DNA of 54,311 nt, taken from the NCBI GenBank assembly GCA_014534425.1, contig JACVRN010000024.1, positions 1 through 54,311 of the forward strand, written 5' to 3'. The position numbers were made by a program, and so were the translations under genes. The notes under the pieces were generated by a model, which searched no databases, was not told the origin of the DNA, and worked only from the letters and a program-made list of their open reading frames with translations. The stretch is from Pyrinomonadaceae bacterium (GTDB lineage: Bacteria > Acidobacteriota > Blastocatellia > Pyrinomonadales > Pyrinomonadaceae). Shown piece after piece: positions 49,874 to 54,311 of the stretch (positions are counted from its first letter, which is position 1; every line of letters begins with the position of its first letter).

Positions 49874-50386
49874 CTAGATTGAATTTGTCTGGATAATTAG
49901 CTTGAGCGCTGTTACGAAAGAGCCTCCCTGCTCGTTTGGCCGCCAGTCAATGATTTCAGCGTGAAAATCGTCCGCCTCGTCGCGGCATGCCCAGATGGTC
50001 GCGCGCATCTTCGGACGAAGTACCCCGCGTGCGCGCTCAATCTTCTTCCAATCGCCCGCGCGAAAAGCCTCGCCCTGAAAGAGAAACTTTTTAGACGCGT
50101 CTTCGCCACGTTTGAGAGGGATTGTGAACTGCTCTGTCGTCTGCTCGTCCGTGCGAACTCGTATAAATATGCGCTGGCTATTGCGCGAGTAAGCGGTGAT
50201 GCGGCCCGTGAAAGAGGTCGTGTTGTTACGGTCGCAACTGAGTCCTGTGGGCGGGCGCATGCGTCCGCCTTGCCCTCTGCCTTCCTGTGCCTGAGCGGAA
50301 CGGCCCTGACTCTGGACGCTGGCCGCGAGCATGAAAGCTAAGCTCAAGGCCGCGATGAGTATGAGAAGAAGCTTTAGAAATCGCAT
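49874..50386 (-). CDS. Secreted protein of unknown function
   Basis: About 170 aa from the ATG at 50386 (MRFLKLLLILIAALSLAFML), a good signal peptide. The mature part starts with a Gly/Gln/Arg-rich stretch (GRGQGGRMRPPTG) and continues with a beta barrel-like domain (NTTSFTGRITAYSRNSQRIF, TEQFTIPLKRGED, GVLRPKMRATIWACRDEADD). Two cysteines may pair. No enzyme motif is visible. It lies 16 bp after the phosphatase gene stop, on the same strand. Confidence 0.75.
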   Translation of the reverse strand: MRFLKLLLILIAALSLAFMLAASVQSQGRSAQAQEGRGQGGRMRPPTGLSCDRNNTTSFTGRITAYSRNSQRIFIRVRTDEQTTEQFTIPLKRGEDASKKFLFQGEAFRAGDWKKIERARGVLRPKMRATIWACRDEADDFHAEIIDWRPNEQGGSFVTALKLIIQTNSI

Positions 50387-50401
50387 GCTCTCTGCTTTCA
50401 A

Positions 50402-51217
50402 TCACGCCGAAGTTGCGTCCGATGCTAGCTGAGTCACAGCCCTCTTCTTCATCGCGCGAAGCTGGTCTGGAATCAGGGTCGTAATGTGGTGCTGCGCCGT
50501 GTGACCGTCCGCGAAGGTCTGGTAGAGCTTGAACTCCGGCAACTCAAGACAACTGAGCGGCGAGTGATAGTTGTAGCCGGTGTCTATGCCTATGGCGGAA
50601 TGAAAGATGTATATGCCGTGGCGGCCCAGTCGCCCGCGCAAGGGCAGAAAGGTCGTAGGCGTGTGGCCGAACAGGCAGGGCTTGCCGCGATAGTTCTTGT
50701 AAAAGTCCATGTCGCGCGACCAGAGAAGAGAGTACTCGTCCGTCTCGCAAGGGTGCTTGCCTTGGTCAAGTCCAGCGTGCACGTAGAGCGCGTAATCGTC
50801 TTCGTAAAAGAGTTGAAGGCCGCGCATGAATTCCAGATGCTCCGGCGGGAAAAGTTTGAGAAACTGCTCGTGCGTTTTCTTTAGCTCCTCCTCTTTTTTC
50901 CAAGAGGGAGCTATGCCCGTGTATTGTTGATAGGTGCGCTCGCCGCCGGATTGTGGCGCGAGCCAGAGCGGCATCGCGTCGTCAAAGAAATCCAGCAACA
51001 TCTGCTCGTGATTGCCGCGCAGGGTGATGACCTTTGAAGGATTGGCGCGTTGCAGTTCTATCACTTCGCGGACGACGCCGGGCGCGTCCGGGCCGCGATC
51101 TATGAAGTCGCCAAGGAAGACCACAGTATCGGCAGATTCGTCTCGCGGCAGCATCTCAAGCAGAGCTTTTAACTGCGCGCGGCGACCGTGGACATCGCCG
51201 ATGACAAAGGTTTTCAT
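50402..51217 (-). CDS. PPP-family metallophosphatase (PrpA/bis(5'-nucleosyl)-tetraphosphatase-like)
   Basis: 271 aa. Metal-binding motifs are GDVHG, GDFIDRGP, RGNHE, HAGLDQ and FGHTPTTF, the full bacterial PPP signature. It can dephosphorylate Ser/Thr/Tyr residues or cleave Ap4A-type nucleotides; the sequence does not decide which. It lies directly downstream (38 bp) of a Ser/Thr kinase gene on the same strand, which favours a partner phosphatase. Confidence 0.93.
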   Translation of the reverse strand: MKTFVIGDVHGRRAQLKALLEMLPRDESADTVVFLGDFIDRGPDAPGVVREVIELQRANPSKVITLRGNHEQMLLDFFDDAMPLWLAPQSGGERTYQQYTGIAPSWKKEEELKKTHEQFLKLFPPEHLEFMRGLQLFYEDDYALYVHAGLDQGKHPCETDEYSLLWSRDMDFYKNYRGKPCLFGHTPTTFLPLRGRLGRHGIYIFHSAIGIDTGYNYHSPLSCLELPEFKLYQTFADGHTAQHHITTLIPDQLRAMKKRAVTQLASDATSA

Positions 51218-51255
51218 CTATCCCGCCTCCCCAGTACGGTGCGTTCGGGCGGGCC

Positions 51256-53730
51256 TCAGTCCATCTTCTTCTTCGTGTCGATCCTCTCCATCAACTCTTT
51301 AAAACGCGGATCGTCACGGAGTGAGGCCCAGTTGGAATCCGTTTCAAACCACTTCCTGTTTTCATTCCCCAGTTCTATTGCCCTCTCTAACCATTTGAAA
51401 GCCTCGTCCCTTTCGTTCTCAAGAGCATAAACGGAAGCCGTCCAGTAAGCAATGTCGTGGTCGGCTGCCGCAGACTCTAAGACCCGCTCGCTCAACTCCG
51501 CCCGCGCGGCCTCGTGCTGGCCCAGCTTGCTCAGGCACATGGCTAGGATGGGACGTATGCCGTTCATCTTTGGCCGCTCCGCCAGCACTTCGCGCAGCAG
51601 TTCAGCCGCAATCTCATATTCGCCGCGATAGAAAAGTATGCGAGCGCGGAAGGTTTTCACGAGCGGGTGGTCAGGCTCTATGGCGCTGGCACGGTCAAGC
51701 TCGTCCATGGCCTGGTCTTCCATGCCCTGATACCAGAAGATGCGTGCGCGGTTGTAAGCGGCAACGACTCTTGCGGCAGGGTCTAGCGTCGCCAGCTTGT
51801 CCCAACTTCTAAGCGCGCGGTCGTACTCTCCGTCCAGGCGATGCACCACGGCTTTGACGAAATAGACCGCCGCGTGATTGGGAGCTTTCTGGCGAAGGCG
51901 CGCGACGGCCTCTCTGGCCTTCTTCTTTTCGCCGCGCGAAAGATAAATGAAGACCATCAGCATACGCGCCTCAACGACTTCGGGGTCAATCGCGGTCGCC
52001 TTGTTGAAAGCCTCTTCGGCGCGCTCGTAATCCTCCGCGCTTCCGAAGCCCTTGAAGACGCGGTTGGCGTAGCAGGCACCAAGCCCGCTATAAGCCAGAG
52101 CAAAGTTCGGGTCAAGCTCTATGGCGCGTGTGAAGCGCTCGCAGGCTTCGTCGCAATCCTCGCGCGAGACCGTGCGAAAGACGAAGCGCCCGAAGGCGTC
52201 GCGCCCGCGCAGGTACTCTTCATAGGCTTCCGCGTTATCCGTTGGCTTGCTGGTAAGCCTGCCCTGCTCGTCCGGGCTTAACTCCACGCGCATCTTCTCT
52301 ACGATGTGCTGCGCTATGGTGTCCTGCACTTTGATGACATCCTCGCTTGAGACATCAAAGCGGTCGCTCCACATCATGTTGCCGGAATCAACGTCCAGAA
52401 GCTGAGCGGTCACGCGAAGGCGGTCTCCGGCGCGAAGGAAGCTCGCGGCCAGCACTGCGCTGACATCTAACTCGCGCCCTATCTCGCGCGGGTCTTCAGT
52501 GTTCCCTTGGTACTTGGAGATTAAAGACGAGGGACGCACGACCAGCGAGCGCAACTGCGCTAGCTCCGTAATCACAGCGTCGGCCAGCGCAAACTCGTAG
52601 AAGCTCGAAGCCGGGTCATTGCTCAAATTTCTGAAGGGCAGAATAGCAATGGACTTCTTCTCTTGGTCAGGCACGCTCGTCAGGGGAGTTTCATGAAAGT
52701 CGCGCGGGCTTGATGTCTGGTGGCCGTAGGTCGAAGGAGCCTGCGTTGGAGGCTCTGTGCCCGTGATGTTTCGCAGCCAGCGAAGCGCGCGGGCCATTGG
52801 ACTCGGAGCCGAAAGATGCCTGGGCACAGCGCCCGTCCCGCCTTCCGTGATGTCTATGGCGGAGGACGTTCCCATGGTGACTTCGCGCAGGACGCTCTTG
52901 AGGTCGTCGCGCATGTCGCTAATCTTCTGATAGCGCTCGCGCGGGTCTTTAGCCAGCGCGCGGTCAAGAATCTGTTGAAGGCGCGGAGGCACTGGGTCGT
53001 TACGCATCTCCGCTATGGGCCGAGGCGTAGCGTGCAGCACGGCATGGCGCACATCCACGCTGGTCTTACCCTGAAAAGGCCAGATGCCGGTCAACAGTTC
53101 GTAAAGCAGAACGCCCGTAGAGAAGATGTCCGCGCGATGGTCAACGCGGTCGCCGCGCGCCTGCTCCGGCGCGGCATAAGTCGCAGTCCCGTAGGGCACG
53201 CCTATCTCTGTCAACTCTGTGTGATGGATGCCGGAATCGCGCGCCTGAGTTTCGTCAACCAGCTTGGCTAAACCGAAATCCAGAATCTTGACCTGGCCCT
53301 GGCTTGTGACCATCACGTTGCCAGCCTTGATGTCTCTGTGAATGATGCCGCGCTTGTGGGCAGAGGCCAGGGCGTCCGCGACTTGTATGGTAATCAGGAG
53401 CGCGCTTTTTAGTTCAAGCGGGCGTCCCGCGACAAGCTGGCGCACGTTTTTGCCTTCGACGTACTGCATGACTATGAAGTGCAGGCCGTCCGCAGTATTA
53501 AGGTCGAAGATGGTGCAGATGTTCGGATGGTCGAGTGCCGAAGCCAATCGAGCCTCACGCTCAAAGCGTTTGAGGTTGGCTTCCTTCGTAGTCAATTCCG
53601 GCGGCAGAACTTTGATGACAACCGTGCGGCCTAGCTTCTTATCCAGCGCCTTGTAAACCGTTCCCTGTCCTCCAGCGCCTATCTTTTCGAGGATGCGATA
53701 ATTGAGCAGCGTTGTTCCGGGCGTAATCAT
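51256..53730 (-). CDS. Ser/Thr protein kinase with TolB-like and TPR domains
   Basis: 824 aa. The N-terminal Hanks kinase (about 10-270) has the P-loop GAGGQGTVYKALDKK, the catalytic Lys in VVIKVLP, HRDIKAGNVM, DFGLAKL and APEQARGDRV. A TolB-N-like segment follows at about 365-490 (KKSIAILPFRNLSNDPASSF, VLAASFLRAGDRLRVTAQLL). At least six TPRs complete it (FNKATAIDPEVVEARMLMVF, ELDRASAIEPDHPLVKTFRA). No transmembrane helix is seen, so it is probably soluble. This modular plan is typical of Acidobacteriota. Confidence 0.96.
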   Translation of the reverse strand: MITPGTTLLNYRILEKIGAGGQGTVYKALDKKLGRTVVIKVLPPELTTKEANLKRFEREARLASALDHPNICTIFDLNTADGLHFIVMQYVEGKNVRQLVAGRPLELKSALLITIQVADALASAHKRGIIHRDIKAGNVMVTSQGQVKILDFGLAKLVDETQARDSGIHHTELTEIGVPYGTATYAAPEQARGDRVDHRADIFSTGVLLYELLTGIWPFQGKTSVDVRHAVLHATPRPIAEMRNDPVPPRLQQILDRALAKDPRERYQKISDMRDDLKSVLREVTMGTSSAIDITEGGTGAVPRHLSAPSPMARALRWLRNITGTEPPTQAPSTYGHQTSSPRDFHETPLTSVPDQEKKSIAILPFRNLSNDPASSFYEFALADAVITELAQLRSLVVRPSSLISKYQGNTEDPREIGRELDVSAVLAASFLRAGDRLRVTAQLLDVDSGNMMWSDRFDVSSEDVIKVQDTIAQHIVEKMRVELSPDEQGRLTSKPTDNAEAYEEYLRGRDAFGRFVFRTVSREDCDEACERFTRAIELDPNFALAYSGLGACYANRVFKGFGSAEDYERAEEAFNKATAIDPEVVEARMLMVFIYLSRGEKKKAREAVARLRQKAPNHAAVYFVKAVVHRLDGEYDRALRSWDKLATLDPAARVVAAYNRARIFWYQGMEDQAMDELDRASAIEPDHPLVKTFRARILFYRGEYEIAAELLREVLAERPKMNGIRPILAMCLSKLGQHEAARAELSERVLESAAADHDIAYWTASVYALENERDEAFKWLERAIELGNENRKWFETDSNWASLRDDPRFKELMERIDTKKKMD

Positions 53731-53781
53731 AGGGGGACTACATTCTAAGAAGGCAGAGGGAAAAAGGCAAAGGGGAAATGA

Positions 53782-53846
53782 AGAAGAAATTGATACATCG
53801 GTTCATTGTTTCATTGATTCAATGAACCGATGTATCAATTTCTTCT
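53782..53846. repeat. Perfect 26-bp inverted repeat of ATTGATACATCGGTTCATT words
   Basis: The arms at 53782-53807 and 53821-53846 are exact reverse complements around a 13-nt loop. It belongs to the ATTGATTCATTGGTTCATCGG family but lacks the GGATGGACAGGAT ends. Confidence 0.88.
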
Positions 53847-53859
53847 GACTTGCTTTTAT

Positions 53860-53874
53860 CTGGCTCACGGCCAG
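53860..53874 (-). promoter_or_regulatory. Candidate bacterial SECIS hairpin, glutaredoxin (3' of the stop)
   Basis: On the minus strand CTGGC pairs with GCCAG around the loop CGTGA, 17 nt after the TGA. It lies entirely after the final TAA, so protein conservation cannot account for it. The loop is nearly identical to the rhodanese loops. Confidence 0.65.
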
Positions 53875-53876
53875 CT

Positions 53877-54113
53877 TTAATCGTGGACGGTTCAACCACG
53901 CGGGGGCCTGCCCCAGCCTGAGCCTACGTATTCGCCGTCCTGTACTATGCAGGGCACGGTCGGGTCGCCGTCCGAAAGGGCGAGCATCTCACGCCTGCGC
54001 TCGCGGTCGTTTTGCGCGTCGTACTCCGTAAAGGGAATGCCCTCGGAGTTGTAATAATCCCTGGCCTGCTGGCAATACGGACAGCCAGGCTTCGTGTAAA
54101 TAACTAAAGCCAC
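53877..54113 (-). CDS. Glutaredoxin-like protein with C-terminal in-frame TGA: probable selenoprotein
   Basis: GTG at 54113 after AAGGAGG gives ALVIYTKPGCPYCQQARDYY, a thioredoxin fold with the CPYC redox motif. The chain continues DPTVPCIVQDGEYVGSGWGR, PPRG, TGA (53892-53894), then TVHD and TAA. The TGA near the C-terminus resembles the pattern of C-terminal Sec in UXX-star-type glutaredoxin selenoproteins, although here four residues follow rather than two. The product is about 78 aa with Sec at 74. If TGA is a stop, the protein simply lacks five residues, so this call is weaker alone and rests on the shared hairpin. Confidence 0.65.
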
Positions 54114-54175
54114 TCTAGCTTCTTCCTCCTTTTTCTTATACCGCATAGTTTAAAGGCAAAAGGCGAAAGGGCAAA

Positions 54176-54262
54176 GTGGGGATGGGGGTTAGGGGTTGGG
54201 GGCTGGGTACAAGAAAGACAACTGGATTTTCTTTCTCAACCCCCCCAACCCATACACCCCAC
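54176..54262. repeat. G-rich/C-rich inverted repeat of GGGGTTGGG words
   Basis: GTGGGGATGGGGGTTAGGGG on the left (54176-54195) faces CAACCCCCCCAACCC on the right (54238-54252), with imperfect pairing. Each arm repeats a G- or C-rich 7-8-base word. The G-rich strand could also form a quadruplex. Confidence 0.65.
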
Positions 54263-54271
54263 ACCTTTTCA

Positions 54272-54279
54272 TGTATAAT
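54272..54279 (+). promoter_or_regulatory. Possible -10 element at the right edge
   Basis: TGTATAAT at 54272-54279 matches the -10 consensus TATAAT exactly. No convincing -35 lies 17 bp upstream. If real, it would drive a gene beyond the window. Confidence 0.35.
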
Positions 54280-54311
54280 GCGCCCAGCTATTTGGCCGCC
54301 GGCTTGGTGGG

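Noticed and set aside
1-54311. A variant genetic code with TGA as tryptophan
   Set aside because: TGG is used for Trp throughout and many intact genes end in TGA, such as xseA and DinB; the four TGAs sit at Cys-type positions, not Trp positions.

Overview
The window is a GC-rich bacterial chromosome segment with about 45 supportable protein genes and no rRNA or tRNA gene that I can recognise. The gene types suggest an Acidobacteriota-like organism, perhaps Blastocatellia. These include a Ser/Thr kinase carrying TolB-like and TPR modules, VWFA-related secreted proteins, a TPR-AAA+ regulator beside a tiny secreted peptide, M28, M43 and M48 peptidases, and CstA. This assignment is inference from gene content; no marker gene is present.

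Layout from left to right. Positions 1-5500 hold the end of an OmpA-like protein, a stress group on the minus strand (lon, Hsp20, a two-CBS protein with a disordered Arg/Gly/Tyr-rich head), a Rieske protein and a small ferredoxin. Positions 5500-10400 hold fumC, a TIR-TPR gene fossil, a zinc peptidase and cstA. Positions 10700-15000 are accessory: a small secreted peptide divergent from a TPR-AAA+ regulator, a lone AraC-type domain, a likely structured RNA with a terminator, and a GxxExxY (PD-(D/E)XK) gene packed between 44-bp inverted repeats. Positions 15000-19500 hold a saccharopine-dehydrogenase-like enzyme, an amino-acid ABC transporter and an unknown protein. Positions 19600-25400 hold a GDT1-type transporter, a double Usp protein, two rhodanese genes and a divergent sulfate-type ABC transporter. 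Positions 25400-31800 are a molybdopterin oxidoreductase operon. Positions 31800-42100 hold a 21-bp tandem repeat and many secreted or envelope proteins. Positions 42100-45700 are xseA, an unknown membrane protein, xseB and ispA. Positions 45700-54311 hold two M43 proteases, a third rhodanese, an M48 peptidase, a phosphatase-kinase pair and a glutaredoxin.

The most striking signal is a set of four probable selenoprotein genes. All three rhodanese genes (20946-21410 minus, 21502-21981 minus, 48257-48742 plus) are interrupted by TGA at the same codon, in a YC(S/A)-TGA-P context, and continue in frame with conserved rhodanese sequence. The glutaredoxin gene at the right end reads through TGA near its C-terminus. 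In all four, a 5-bp hairpin with apical loop CGUGC or CGUGA lies 16-17 nt after the UGA. In the glutaredoxin it lies beyond the final stop, so protein conservation cannot explain it. This fits a bacterial SECIS element. Two of the genes lie divergent to a sulfate-type (possibly selenate-carrying) transporter.

A second theme is intergenic structure. Many gene junctions hold long hairpins whose arms are built from tandem 6-8-base words, with a different word set at different loci. Their arms often overlap stop codons and once a start codon.
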